Shown: positions 33,411 to 44,077, numbered from the stretch's first letter. The stretch: DNA of 64,000 nucleotides from Kutzneria kofuensis (GCF_014203355.1 NZ_JACHIR010000001.1:2358038-2422037); one strand, 5' to 3'. A program made the numbers and translations. Notes: a model not told the origin generated them from the letters alone.

Positions 33411-34079
33411 GTGAGTGCGCTGCACCCCAACATCATCCCAGGTGAGCACCGAGCGGATGTCTTGACGTTGTGGAACTACCACGACATGAAGCACCAGGTG
33501 CGGCCCGCAGATATCGCGATCGGTCTCGGTAGTCATGACATCGGAGTAGCTGTTCGGGCCGTCGAACTCTTCAAGGACAAGACAGTGCCGCGTCTCCTCT
33601 TCACAGGTGCCAACGCCCCGACGACCATCGAGCGGTTCCCGCGAGGCGAAGCGGTCCACTACCGCGAGTACGCCTTGACGCATGGCGTGCCCGACGAAGC
33701 CATTCTGATCGAGACTGCCGCCACGAATACTGCCGAGAACTTCCAACTCAGCAAGGAGGTTCTGCGGCAGCACAGAGTCGAGCCATCCTCAGCCATACTG
33801 ATCTCTCGCCCGTACCAGGAACGCCGATCGTTCGCCACCTGCAAGAAGCTATGGCCTGAACTCGATGTCGTTTGCACCTCCTACCGACCTCCGATTGACG
33901 AGTACGTCGCCGGCATCGGCGATGCGCAGTTCGTGATCAACATGCTCGTCGGCGACACCCAGCGGATCAAGATCTTCGCCGACGCCGGGTACGCCATACC
34001 GCAAGACGTGCCCGATGACGTTCAAGCCGCTTACGTCCGTCTCGTCGAGGCTGGTTACACGAGCAGGCTCATCCGCTGA
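33411..34079 (+). CDS. YdcF/SanA-family (DUF218) protein
   Basis: 222 residues (GTG start 8 nt after the GntR stop). The DUF218 core is visible: PADIAIGLGSHDIGVAVRAV, LLFTGANAPTTIERFPRGEA, ILIETAATNTAENFQLSKEV and ILISRPYQERRSFATCKKLW. Unlike envelope ElyC/SanA members it has no membrane helix, so it is cytoplasmic. Codon third positions are less G/C-rich than in chromosomal genes. Likely co-transcribed with the repressor. Biochemical role unknown. Confidence 0.8.
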   Translation: MSALHPNIIPGEHRADVLTLWNYHDMKHQVRPADIAIGLGSHDIGVAVRAVELFKDKTVPRLLFTGANAPTTIERFPRGEAVHYREYALTHGVPDEAILIETAATNTAENFQLSKEVLRQHRVEPSSAILISRPYQERRSFATCKKLWPELDVVCTSYRPPIDEYVAGIGDAQFVINMLVGDTQRIKIFADAGYAIPQDVPDDVQAAYVRLVEAGYTSRLIR

Positions 34080-34097
34080 CCGGGTTAGGTGCCGAGA

Positions 34098-34286
34098 ATG
34101 CCAATCAAAGTCCGTGACATGATCAAGGAGATTGAGGCTGACGGGTGGTACCACGTGCGCACCGCCGGCAGCCACAGGCACTACAAGCACGCCACCAAAC
34201 CGGGTATCGTGACCGTCGCAGGCAAGCCCAGCTCGGACATCCCAACCGGGACCGAGCGGAACATCCGGAAGCAGGCAGGACTGTGA
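34098..34286 (+). CDS. hicA: HicA-type mRNA interferase toxin
   Basis: 62 residues: MPIKVRDMIKEIEADGWYHV, RTAGSHRHYKHATKPGIVTV, AGKPSSDIPTGTERNIRKQAG. The dsRNA-binding-like fold with the catalytic His in GSHRHYKH, and the P-x-G-T-x-R-x-I-x-K-Q-A-G-L tail, match HicA. The toxin gene precedes the antitoxin gene by 11 nt. It probably stabilises the AICE by post-segregational killing. Confidence 0.88.
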   Translation: MPIKVRDMIKEIEADGWYHVRTAGSHRHYKHATKPGIVTVAGKPSSDIPTGTERNIRKQAGL

Positions 34287-34297
34287 AGGGAGCCACG

Positions 34298-34519
34298 GTG
34301 AGCACCTACGCCATCGTGATCGAGAAGGGCGAGACCGGGACCTTCGGTGCCTACAGCCCCGACCTTCCCGGGTGCGTCGCCGTCGGCGAGACCGAGGAAG
34401 AGACCTTGCAGCTCATGCGCGAGGCCATGACCGAGCACCTAGCGCTGCTCCGCGCAGAAGGCGACGTGATCCCCGAGTCGCACACTGTCAGCGCCACCAC
34501 GTTCACGATCGCTGCCTAG
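34298..34519 (+). CDS. hicB: HicB-type antitoxin (short form)
   Basis: 73 residues. YAIVIEKGETGTFGAYSPDL, PGCVAVGETEEETLQLMREA and MTEHLALLRAEGDVIPESHT form the partial RNase-H-like HicB fold. It lacks the C-terminal helix-turn-helix or ribbon-helix-helix domain of long HicB forms, so autoregulation by itself is doubtful. GTG start with AAGGGAG 6 nt upstream; an in-frame GTG at 34283 is possible. Confidence 0.86.
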   Translation: MSTYAIVIEKGETGTFGAYSPDLPGCVAVGETEEETLQLMREAMTEHLALLRAEGDVIPESHTVSATTFTIAA

Positions 34520-34537
34520 CCCTCGCTGCCAGCGATC

Positions 34538-34573
34538 AAACCCTGTGCTCCCTTGTGGACACGGGGTTTTTCT
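34538..34573 (+). terminator. Rho-independent terminator after hicB
   Basis: AAACCCTGTG (34538-34547) pairs with CACGGGGTTT (34560-34569) with one G-T wobble, followed by further T residues. It closes the rightward gntR-ydcF-hicAB operon. Confidence 0.75.
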
Positions 34574-35486
34574 TTGCCTGCTTGGCGGTGCGCCGAACCG
34601 ACCGTGCGCAAAGTTTCTTCTCTCTATCAAGGCGGCGGCCTGGCGGCCGCCGCTGGCCCGTCCATGCCCTCCCCCACCGCGAAGCCCTTAACCGCCCCCA
34701 GCCCTGAACAACACCGTGGGCAAGCGCGGCGGCCTATCCCCTACGGGCTGCGCCCTCCGGGGGCCACCGCGCGCCCACGGCGAAGGAAGGGGCTGGGGCA
34801 ACGCGGTGGGGCCATGACGGCCCAGCGACGACCACCATTCCACCGCGCTTCGCGGTGACGACGAGCACTGTCCTCGCCGGACGGGCAGACCTCCAGGATG
34901 ACCCCAGCGACCACAAGTAGCCGCGGTTCGGGTGGAGCAGCTGGGCGTGCCATCCCATCGGCCTCCACGAGGGCAATCACGAGCGTCAAGGGGGCCGTCA
35001 GCGCCGCCGGTTGCCGATCCACGGTCAGCAGCCCCCTTGACCCTCGTGATCGGGCACAGCCAGGCCGACGGGATGACACGGAGCCTCTCCTGTGTGGAGG
35101 TGATCGTGGGGACTCGGCCCGGGCGCAGTGGCAAGCCGGCTCCCGCTGTGGTCCTGGCGCCCGCCTGCCGCGCCCATGGACAGCTCAACGCCTTGACGGC
35201 GTCGACCAGCCCACAGGCTTGCCCCTTGACCCTTGTGGTCAGGTAGGTGGGCGCAGCCATGGGACCAGAGACAATCATTTGACCCTAAACAAAAAATTTC
35301 ATGCACCCCAGTACGCCACACCCTTAGCAAGTTGAAGCGCACCATGACCCACCAAATCCCCAGGTCAGAGCACCAGAGCACCAGAGTTGACTATCGGCCA
35401 CGACTGGCGTAACGTAACCATGGATTGAAAAAGCGGTGACGCACGCCCTGGACACGGTATCGCCAGGGCGTGTACGTTGCGTTCGC
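34574..35486. other. Long non-coding region of the AICE
   Basis: About 900 bp without a frame of sustained codon bias on either strand. It contains the hairpin CACCGCG-CTT-CGCGGTG (34842-34858), a nested inverted repeat (34948-35079), and a third, shorter relative of that repeat arm near 35220-35243. In AICEs such a region is expected to hold cis-acting sites for transfer or for lagging-strand synthesis. Confidence 0.5.
34948..35079. repeat. Nested large inverted repeat, candidate transfer or single-strand origin
   Basis: Inner arms 34976-34995 and 35031-35050 match over 20 bp with one mismatch (ATCACGAGCGTCAAGGGGGC and its partner). Outer arms 34948-34965 and 35062-35079 match at 16 of 18. 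The folded structure would be a 130-nt cruciform or hairpin with a 35-nt loop. A related CCCCTTGACCCTTGTGGTCAGG segment recurs at about 35222. It lies in non-coding DNA of an element that replicates by rolling circle. Confidence 0.7.
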
Positions 35487-35660
35487 ATGACCAACGACCG
35501 ACGCCGGGAGCTGCTGAAGTTGCTCCGCATGATCCTCACCGACTGGCGTGCAACTTTGCGTGCGGCATTCTTGATCAGCATCACTGTCGCAAGCCTGGCC
35601 GCGCTGCTACAGACCCTCCCGCCCGATCTCGCCGTTGCACTGCTCGGCCATAGTCGTTGA
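35487..35660 (+). CDS. 57-residue single-helix membrane protein at the AICE right end
   Basis: Reads MTNDRRRELLKLLRMILTDW, RATLRAAFLISITVASLAAL, LQTLPPDLAVALLGHSR. A basic amphipathic N-terminus precedes one membrane helix. The ATG is 8 nt after TACGTT, so probably leaderless. No family recognised. It is the only plausible gene between the inverted-repeat region and attR. Confidence 0.5.
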   Translation: MTNDRRRELLKLLRMILTDWRATLRAAFLISITVASLAALLQTLPPDLAVALLGHSR

Positions 35661-35863
35661 TCACCAGACACGCGCTTCGTCACCGCGCGGGACGAGCAGG
35701 CCAGCGAAGCAACTGAACACGTCGCCCCCACGTTTACCCCCAACAAACGACGACAACCAACCACGTCCAGCGACGTCCGGCGACCATTTGCTTTCGCATA
35801 CCACGCAGCTCACGGCAGGCGATAACAACCAATCACCACTGTCGACAGGGGCGGACCTCTGAC

Positions 35864-35898
35864 CAGCGGGTTCGGGGTTCGAGTCCCTGGCGGCGCAC
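35864..35898 (+). repeat. attR core (35-bp direct repeat)
   Basis: Identical over 35 bp to the tRNA-Lys 3' part at 22860-22894. The sequence before it is not a tRNA, so only the left copy reconstitutes the gene. It marks the right boundary of the AICE. Confidence 0.93.
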
Positions 35899-35911
35899 AA
35901 TACAGAATCTA

Positions 35912-35943
35912 TCCCACCCGCCGGTGCGGGTGGGATCTTTCGT
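35912..35943 (+). terminator. Displaced original terminator of tRNA-Lys
   Basis: TCCCACCCGC-CGGT-GCGGGTGGGA is a perfect 10-bp stem followed by TCTTTCGTT. It lies 14 nt after attR, exactly where a terminator would follow tRNA-Lys in the empty chromosome. Integration has separated it from the tRNA by 13 kb. Confidence 0.75.
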
Positions 35944-36251
35944 TCCTGGCCGTCCATTGTGGACAAGTGGTAGTTCCTGCGCCGACACCTACGCTGCTCC
36001 GGTGGGCCCAAAGCGGTGGAGATGGCCATGGCGGAGTCGACCCTCGTGCTGACGACGGCCAACGGCACTCACCGCGCCGGCCACACCGGGCCGCAATGTC
36101 AGCCCTGCTTGTCACACGGCGGCTTCGGGGCGGCGCGAAATCCTGGCGAGCCCGAGGGGCCGTTGGGTGGCCCCTGTGCGGACATCCCCATCCGGCCTAG
36201 CATCGGTGGCCGTTTGGAACCATCTCCATAACGGAAAGGCGGCCGCCCTCG
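35944..36251. other. Intergenic stretch right of the AICE, no gene seen
   Basis: No frame has convincing start and codon bias. It contains the palindromic TCCATTGTGGA (35953-35963), one of several copies of this motif in the window, and the ribosome site GGAAAGG (36233-36239) of the next gene. Confidence 0.5.
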
Positions 36252-36797
36252 ATGCTCCCCATGATCACGCGGCTCGCCGCGGCGGCCCCTGCCGCCGCCC
36301 TGCTACTGGCCACAGCCACCGCCCCGGCCTCCGCCGCCCCGGCGGGAGTCCATTGCAGCGGCGGCACGCTGCACGGCACCCTGACCCCTGGAATAAGCCA
36401 CGCTCCCACGAACCAGACACTGCTGGCGGAAGCGACCGGAGCCAACTGCCACATGGTGGACCTCCCGGCGACGCCCGCCCTCGTGCGGTTCACCATCAAC
36501 GCCAGCGGCAACGGCGAATGTGTCCCTGACTTCGGTATCACCAACCTGCAGGCAACCGCCGCCATCACCATCACCGTCCACAGCCTGCCGACGACGAACC
36601 ATTTCAGCGGCGCGGGAAGCATGACAGCCAGCGGCGTCGTCTTCCAAGGCTTCGTCACCGACGGCCCGCACGCCGATCAGCAGGTGAACATGAGCGCACG
36701 CATACCGGACGCGGCACTCCTGGACGGAGGCATAGCGTGCTTACTCGGCGGCTTCAAGGATTTCACCGCCGCCATCGGCGACATCGCCATCGGCTGA
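36252..36797 (+). CDS. Secreted protein of unknown function
   Basis: 181 residues. The signal peptide MLPMITRLAAAAPAAALLLA is followed by an AXA-type site (ASA-APAG, about residue 28). The mature domain of about 150 residues is Thr/Ala/Gly-rich and probably all beta, with Cys at about 35, 66, 93 and 163 that could form two disulfides. No family recognised. The start has GGAAAGG 12 nt upstream; ATG at 36261 is an alternative. Confidence 0.7.
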   Translation: MLPMITRLAAAAPAAALLLATATAPASAAPAGVHCSGGTLHGTLTPGISHAPTNQTLLAEATGANCHMVDLPATPALVRFTINASGNGECVPDFGITNLQATAAITITVHSLPTTNHFSGAGSMTASGVVFQGFVTDGPHADQQVNMSARIPDAALLDGGIACLLGGFKDFTAAIGDIAIG

Positions 36798-36923
36798 CCA
36801 ACTGGCGCAAGGACGGCCACGGTGGCGGCGTGTTCCGTGCCCGGCATGCCGGTTCGGGTCAGGTACACCTCCGCCCCCTGTCCATGACGGCTGTTCCCCG
36901 CGACCGAGGGAGGTTTTCTCCTC

Positions 36924-37970
36924 GTGCAGTGGTTTCGTCGCGACATCCTGCGCCGCACCGGCGTGGTGGCCCTCGCGGTCCTCGCGTCGCTGCTGGCGAC
37001 AACACCCGCGCCGGCCCATGAGACCGAGCCCAGCTGTCAGGACCTCGACATCCCGGTGTCCGTGCCCCTGCTCGGCCACCAGGTCATGCACGGCAGGCTG
37101 TGCGGGCCGCCGGGCGCCCGGACCGTGCAGGTGCTGGTGCCCGGCGCCACCTACAACAGCTCGTACTGGGACATCAGGCTCACGCCCGAGATCCACTCCT
37201 ACCAGCTGGCGATGAGTCGGACCGGCTACGCCACCTTTGCCGTGGACCGACTGGGCACCGGCGGCAGTTCTCGGCCGATAGGCGTGCTGCTGACCTCCAC
37301 CGGCCAGGCCTCCGCGGTGCACCAGGTGATTCAGGCACTGCGGTCCGGCTCCGGGGGACCGCGGTTCGACAAGGTGATCCTTGGCGGGCACTCGCAAGGA
37401 TCCGCGACCGTCATCCTCGAGGCCGGCACCTACCACGACGCCGACGCCGTGCTGATCACCGGATTGACCCACCACCCGAACCCGGTGAACGCACTGGTCA
37501 TCGCCGCCTCGCTGATCCCGGCCCCGCAGGACCCGGCGCTGGCCGGGCGGGGCCTGGACGCCAGCTACGTGACCACCAGGCCCGGCACCCGCTACGCGGC
37601 GTTCTTCAGGCCGGCGCCGCCGGACCCGGCGGTCGAGGCCTACGACGAAGCCACCAAGGACGTCATCGCAGTCGGAGAGGTGCTGGACGCCGCCGCGCTG
37701 GGGGTCCTGCTCCCGTACTCGCGGAAGATCACCGTGCCGGTCATGCTCGTCGTGGCCGATCACGACGGCCCCTTCTGCGGCTGGCCCCTCGGCGCGGACT
37801 GTTCCTCGACCGAGGCACTGCTCCGGTCGGAGTCGCCGTACTACTCCGCGGCCGCGAACCTGCACACCTTCGTGCTGCCCGGCTATGGCCACTCGATCAA
37901 CTACGCGCCCAACGCCCCCGACTACTTCCGGGCGGTCGCGCAGTGGGCCGACCGCGTGACCGGCCGTTGA
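36924..37970 (+). CDS. Secreted alpha/beta-hydrolase
   Basis: 348 residues. Signal MQWFRRDILRRTGVVALAVL with twin Arg before the hydrophobic stretch and a cut near APAHE. The nucleophile elbow GGHSQGSA is at about residues 154-161; a probable acid lies in VVADHDGPF (about 274) and the catalytic His in GYGHSIN (about 324). Cys pairs (SCQDL, RLCGP, FCGW, DCSS) suggest disulfides, consistent with export. Esterase or lipase-like; substrate unknown. GTG start, GGGAGG 10 nt upstream. Confidence 0.82.
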   Translation: MQWFRRDILRRTGVVALAVLASLLATTPAPAHETEPSCQDLDIPVSVPLLGHQVMHGRLCGPPGARTVQVLVPGATYNSSYWDIRLTPEIHSYQLAMSRTGYATFAVDRLGTGGSSRPIGVLLTSTGQASAVHQVIQALRSGSGGPRFDKVILGGHSQGSATVILEAGTYHDADAVLITGLTHHPNPVNALVIAASLIPAPQDPALAGRGLDASYVTTRPGTRYAAFFRPAPPDPAVEAYDEATKDVIAVGEVLDAAALGVLLPYSRKITVPVMLVVADHDGPFCGWPLGADCSSTEALLRSESPYYSAAANLHTFVLPGYGHSINYAPNAPDYFRAVAQWADRVTGR

Positions 37971-38156
37971 CGTCGACCCAGTCACGGGACCGTCGCGACG
38001 GTCGCCCACCTGGGCCGAACCCGTGAACCGCGACCGGAACTGACACGCGAGCCGAGCAGGACGATCGGGGTCGGGGCCGTGCACACGCCGATCCTCACGT
38101 CGGCAGTCGAGTGCGTCCGTGGTTTGCCGCCGACGGCGGGCGGGCAGCCACCGCTC

Positions 38157-38810
38157 GTGCGGAAGAGTCTGCTCATTCCGGTGTGCCTGTTGCTCGCTGG
38201 TTGCTCGAGCCCGGCTGTGATCTTCCCGATCGGAGCGCAACCTGCCGGCGTGAACACCCAGCACACCGCGGAACTGGACGTGGTCAGTGGCGCGAGCTCG
38301 GTGCTCGTGCGCTCGGCGAAGCTGGGTGCCGCGTTGTACCGGACCCAGGATCCGGCCCAGGTCGAGGTGCAGGGCGACGTGGTACGGGTGTCGGTGCGGT
38401 CGAGCGGCCCGGGCAACGTGGTCATCGACCTGAACTCTGCCGTGATGTGGCGGATCGCCCTGGACGGCGGGGCCACCGAGGAGAACGTCGACATGTCCGG
38501 CGGCCGGCTCTCCGAACTCGACCTGGGCGCCGGGGCCGACCGGATCACCGCGGTGCTGCCACCGCCGCGGGACACCGTGCCGGTGCGGATGACCGGCGGC
38601 GCGTCCAGCTTCGAGGTCCGACTGCCCGGTCAGGTCGAGGCGCGGGTGCTGTTCGCCGGCGGTGCCGGGGAGGCCATCATCGACGGCACGGTGCACACCG
38701 GCATCGCGGGCTCCACCGCGCTGGCCACACCGGGCTGGAACACCGCGGCCAACCGGTACTCGGTGGAGAACGCGGCCGGCCTCTCGTCGTTCACCCTGGA
38801 CCGGACCTGA
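38157..38810 (+). CDS. Secreted lipoprotein, beta-rich, unknown function
   Basis: 217 residues with a short signal MRKSLLIPVCLLLAGC ending in a lipobox (L-A-G-C, Cys16). The mature part is beta-rich and Gly-rich: ELDVVSGASSVLVRSAKLGA, then repeated short strands (VEVQGDVVRVSVRSSGPGNV, SELDLGAGADRITAVLPPPR), resembling the parallel beta-solenoid of adhesin-like proteins. No enzyme motif. GTG start taken at the signal peptide; an upstream extension has no such logic. Confidence 0.7.
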   Translation: MRKSLLIPVCLLLAGCSSPAVIFPIGAQPAGVNTQHTAELDVVSGASSVLVRSAKLGAALYRTQDPAQVEVQGDVVRVSVRSSGPGNVVIDLNSAVMWRIALDGGATEENVDMSGGRLSELDLGAGADRITAVLPPPRDTVPVRMTGGASSFEVRLPGQVEARVLFAGGAGEAIIDGTVHTGIAGSTALATPGWNTAANRYSVENAAGLSSFTLDRT

Positions 38811-38948
38811 CCCGACGTGGTCACGCCACTCGGGGCGTGTAACTTTCACCATTCGCGCATCTGTCCTTTGTGGACCCGGGTCGGCGGCTTTGAGGTGGCA
38901 AGGCCGCCTGGCCCGACGTCCGGATCCCCCGGCGCCCGGACACCTTGA

Positions 38949-40520
<1,572 letters not shown>

Positions 40521-40550
40521 CCGGCTCCACCTGACCGACACCTGCCTCCG

Positions 40551-40589
40551 GGAGGAACCCCAGCCGCCGACCGGCTGGGGTTCCTCCCG
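40551..40589. terminator. Strong hairpin terminator after GH62 gene
   Basis: GGGAGGAACCCCAGCC pairs perfectly over 16 bp with GGCTGGGGTTCCTCCC around a 7-nt loop, 30 nt after the stop codon. No T tract. Confidence 0.85.
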
Positions 40590-40969
40590 GCCGGCGTGTT
40601 GGCGGCTCCTTCTCCTTGCGGCGCCCGGCACCGAGCGACAGCCCAGTGGACGCCGCGGTGTATGAGCCGTCCTCGTGCTTCAGCTCCGGCCAATGCGAGG
40701 ACAACTCACCCTCATGGCGGTGCGGGCGAGTGCGGCATTCGTCGTAAGGGCAACCATTCATACGCGAGCGGTTCTGGCGTGGAGCCAGTAAATTCGGGTA
40801 GCGGGAAACTCGAGAGGCCGCCAGGTCGCGACCGCGGTTGGGGCCGTTTTTCCCCGAAATTCGGTCACAAGGAGTCGATGGCCGCCGGTAACTTCCTGCC
40901 AGACAGCTTGCTGCACAGACGGCAGGTGGCGAACGGCGGCGATCTCCACACAGAATGGGTGCCACAAGT
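40590..40969. other. Non-coding debris downstream of the broken ATP-grasp gene
   Basis: No frame shows both a start and sustained coding bias. On the - strand the ATP-grasp frame stays open here by chance but similarity to that family has ended. The stretch probably holds decayed or rearranged sequence. Confidence 0.45.
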
Positions 40970-41553
40970 CCTTCGCCGGCGTCGAGACCACCGAGCACCT
41001 TGGCCGCCACCTGCCACGCCTCGCGCAGTTCGTCCATCGAGTCGACCTGGGCGGTCAGCGCGCTGCCGCCACCCCGGATCGGCTTGAGCACCGCCGGAAA
41101 GCCCACCTTGCGCGCGGCGACGTCGAGATCGCTCTCCTGCCGCACCGGGTGGAACCGGGGGCAGGGCACGCCGTCCTCGGTCAACGCGACCCGCTGCAGG
41201 TACTTGTTGGTCAGGCGTTCCACCGTCGCGGTGGAGTTGAACGGCAGCCCCAGCTCCTCCCCCACCGCCGCGCCGACCCGCAGCGAGCTCTCGGAGAACG
41301 TCAGCATGCCGTCGAACGGATCCCGGACGTGCGTCGCGCTGGCGGCGGTGAGCAGCGTGCTGTCGGAGGTCACCGCCAGCGCCCGGCCGGACTCCGCCAT
41401 GATCGACACGTCGCGGTCCGGCTTGCTCAGGTCACGCTCGTCGTACAGCCAGGTCAGCCGGGCCACCGGCGCCAGGCTCGGCGCCAGCAGCATCGGGCTC
41501 GGGCCGCCGATGCCGGCGATCACCAGCAGGTGGGGACGCTCGTCTGTGTCCAC
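40970..41553 (-). pseudogene. Truncated ATP-grasp ligase (N-terminal part only)
   Basis: The GTG at 41553 (AAGGAAA upstream) starts a good ATP-grasp N-terminus: HLLVIAGIGGPSPMLLAPSL, FSESSLRVGAAVGEELGLPF, NKYLQRVALTEDGVPCPRFH and VGFPAVLKPIRGGGSALTAQ, the last being the ATP-binding Lys and Gly-rich loop. After about residue 190 the family pattern stops and unrelated Arg-rich text follows. The Mg/ATP-binding C-terminal half is absent, so it cannot be catalytic. It starts 27 nt after the synthetase pseudogene, forming a decayed operon. Confidence 0.75.
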
Positions 41554-41580
41554 GGCAGGGTTTCCTTCTCGCTCGGTGCG

Positions 41581-43835
41581 TCAGCTGCGGACGAGGGCGA
41601 ATCCCTCGCCGCGGACCAGTTCCGGCAGGTCCGGCGCCTCCTCGATGCCGGCCACCGTGTCGGCCAGCACCTCGCCGGCGATGGTGGCCGAGCCGGCGAG
41701 CAGCTCGGCGTCGACCCACAGCCGGATCCGGTCCTGGATGCCCAGCCCCGCGTCCCGGCGGGCGACCTGGATGTGCCGGATGACCGCCCGCTGCCGGCCG
41801 GCCAGGGCCAGTTCCTCGTCGATGGTGGTGTCCAGGGCGACGGTGACGCCGGCGTCGGCGGCGATCTTCCAGCCGCCGTGCAGCACGTCGTCGATGACAA
41901 CCTCGTCCGCCGCGACGGTGACCAGCTCGCCGCCGACGTCCAGCTGCACCGACTGCCCGTCGCGCAGCTTGGTCACCACGGCCGGGTCGTCGACCGCCGC
42001 GATGGCCTTGGCCACCTCGTTGACCACGCCGCGGTGGCGCGGGCCGAGCACCTTCCAGTTGGCCTTGAGCTGGTGGCTGATCGGCAGCCGGGCCTGGTCG
42101 CCGATGGTCAGCTCGACCACGTTGAGCTCGTCCAGCGCGATCTCCCGGATCTGCTCGGACCAGCCGGAGACGCCGGCCACCACGGCGGCCCGCAGCGGCT
42201 GCCGGCCGGCCACGCCCAGGTCCCGACGGGCCGAGCGGCCCAGCGAGCTGGCCTGGCGGACGGCGGCCATCTGCTCCTCCAGCTCGTCGTCGACGAACCG
42301 TTCGGGCCGGTGCGCCGGCCAGTCCGCCAGGTGCACCGACGTCGCCGCGTCGCCACGCAGCTCCCGGATCACGCCCTCGGCGACGAACGGGCAGAACGGC
42401 GCCATCAGCACCGCCAGCGTCTCCAGCGCGTGCGCCAACGTCTCCAGCGCGGCGCGGTCGCCCTCCCAGAAGCGGCGGCGGTTGCGCCGCACGTACCAGT
42501 TGGACAGCTCGTCGATGAAGTCGGCGATGCGCTTGACGGCCAGGTGCGCGGCGTAGTTCTCCAGGTCGTCGGTGACCGCGCCGATCAGCCGGTGCAGCCG
42601 GGACAGCAGCCACCGGTCGATCACGCTGTCGCTGACGAAGCCCTCGGTCGGCGTGAAGTCGACCAGTTCCGCGTAGCGGCGGTGGAAGGACACCACGTTC
42701 CACAGCGTGTGCAGGTCGCGGCGGATGCGCTGGTCGATCGCTTCGAAGGAGACCCGGCGGGCGCCCCAGGGCGCGCCGGCGGACAGCAGGTACCAGCGGA
42801 TGCCGTCCGCGCCGTACTCCGGCAGCAGCTCCAGCGGGTCGATGACGTTGCCCAGCGACTTGGACATCTTGCGGCCGTCGTCGTCGACGAGATGCCCGAG
42901 GCACACCACGTTCTTGAACGGGCTGCCGCCGAACACCAGTGTGTTGGCCGCCAGCAGCGAGTAGAACCAGCCCCGGGTCTGGTCGATGGCCTCGCACACG
43001 AAGTCGGCCGGGAAGTTCTGCTCGAACCGGCCGGGGTTGTGCGCGGGGTGCCACCACTGCGCGGCCGGCATGCAGCCGGAGTCCAGCCACACGTCGCACA
43101 CCGAGGCGACCCGGGTGGCCGGCTCACCGCAGTCGGGGCACGGAAAACGCACCTCGTCGATCTCCGGCCGGTGCAGCGACAGTCCACTTTGGTCGGAGCC
43201 GGTCAGCTTGGTCAGGCGACGAACATCGACCGGTGCGTCACCTCCCGGTAGACGCCGGGCTGGCCGAGCTCGTGCGAGGACAACGCCGTCGCGCAGCGGG
43301 TGCAGTAGGGCACGACTTTGCTGCCCTCGAAGACCAGATCCTGATCCCACATCTGTTTGATCTGCCACCACACCGATTCCAGGAACCCGTCGTCCATGGT
43401 CCGGTAGGCGTTGTCGAAGTCGACCCAGTAGCCGATACGGGAGAACACCTGCTCGAAGGTGGCGATGTTGCCGTCGACCAGTTCGCGGCACTTGCGCACG
43501 AAGTCGGCGACGCCGTACTCCTCGATGTCCCGCTTGTTCTTCAGCCCGAGACTGCGCTCCACGGCGATCTCGACCGGCAGGCCCTGGCAGTCCCAGCCGC
43601 CCTTGCGTTCCACCCGCTTGCCGCGCAGCGTCTGGAATCGCGCGTAGACGTCCTTGTACGTGCTGGTCCACACGTGGTGCAGCGCGGGCGCGCCGTTCAC
43701 GGTGGGCGGGCCCTCGTAGGTGACCCACCGCGGGCCGTCGACGTTGCGGCGCGCGAATGCGCTGGGAATGTCCGACCGCCGCCAGAACTCGAGTACCTCG
43801 GATTCCAGTGATGGCAGATGCAGCGGCCCGCTCAT
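41581..43835 (-). pseudogene. Isoleucyl-tRNA synthetase paralog, editing domain lost and frameshifted
   Basis: Residues 1-207 (ATG 43835, GGGAG upstream) include the HIGH region GPPTVNGAPALHHVWTSTYK and end at VYREVTHRSMFVA then stop (43212). The other part, in another frame from about 43215, restarts at LTGSDQSGLSLHRPEIDEVR and continues normally through DQTRGWFYSLLAANTL, the KMSKS loop GRKMSKSLGN and the anticodon-binding domain to 41581. About 280 residues, covering the whole CP1 editing domain, are missing compared with usual enzymes of about 1040 residues. As read, no single protein results. Confidence 0.8.
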
Positions 43836-44013
43836 TGCGGCTCCCGTCGAGATGGTGCGAAGCATTGTTGAGAAGGAGTGTAGCGACTTCTCGTCTCGAT
43901 GGAGAACTGCCCCGACTATTGTGTAGAGATTCCCAAGAAACGCCGAGGTGACAATTTTATCGGGATTCCGGCACGGATTCGGTGGGCCGAACGGGTGCGG
44001 AGCCGGCCGAGAC

Positions 44014-44038
44014 TGAACACCCGTTCAGCTTCCTGAAC
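44014..44038. promoter_or_regulatory. Overlapping palindromes before TetR gene
   Basis: TGAACACCCGTTCA (44014-44027) and GTTCAGCTTCCTGAAC (44023-44038) share the central GTTCA, giving three GAAC/GTTC half-sites. A TTGACG box follows at 44042-44047. Probably the autoregulatory operator of the TetR protein. Confidence 0.55.
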
Positions 44039-44077
44039 GATTTGACGGTCGGCCCCGGCCGGGTCGAGCCTGGCCGG

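Noticed and set aside
35635-35862. 75-codon frame just left of attR
   Set aside because: Poor third-position bias, no ribosome site, product Thr/Pro/Ser-rich without structure; probably non-coding att-flanking DNA.
40758-40991. 77-codon - strand frame near the truncated ATP-grasp gene
   Set aside because: Overlaps the end of the ATP-grasp fragment in another frame, no convincing start or family; treated as debris.
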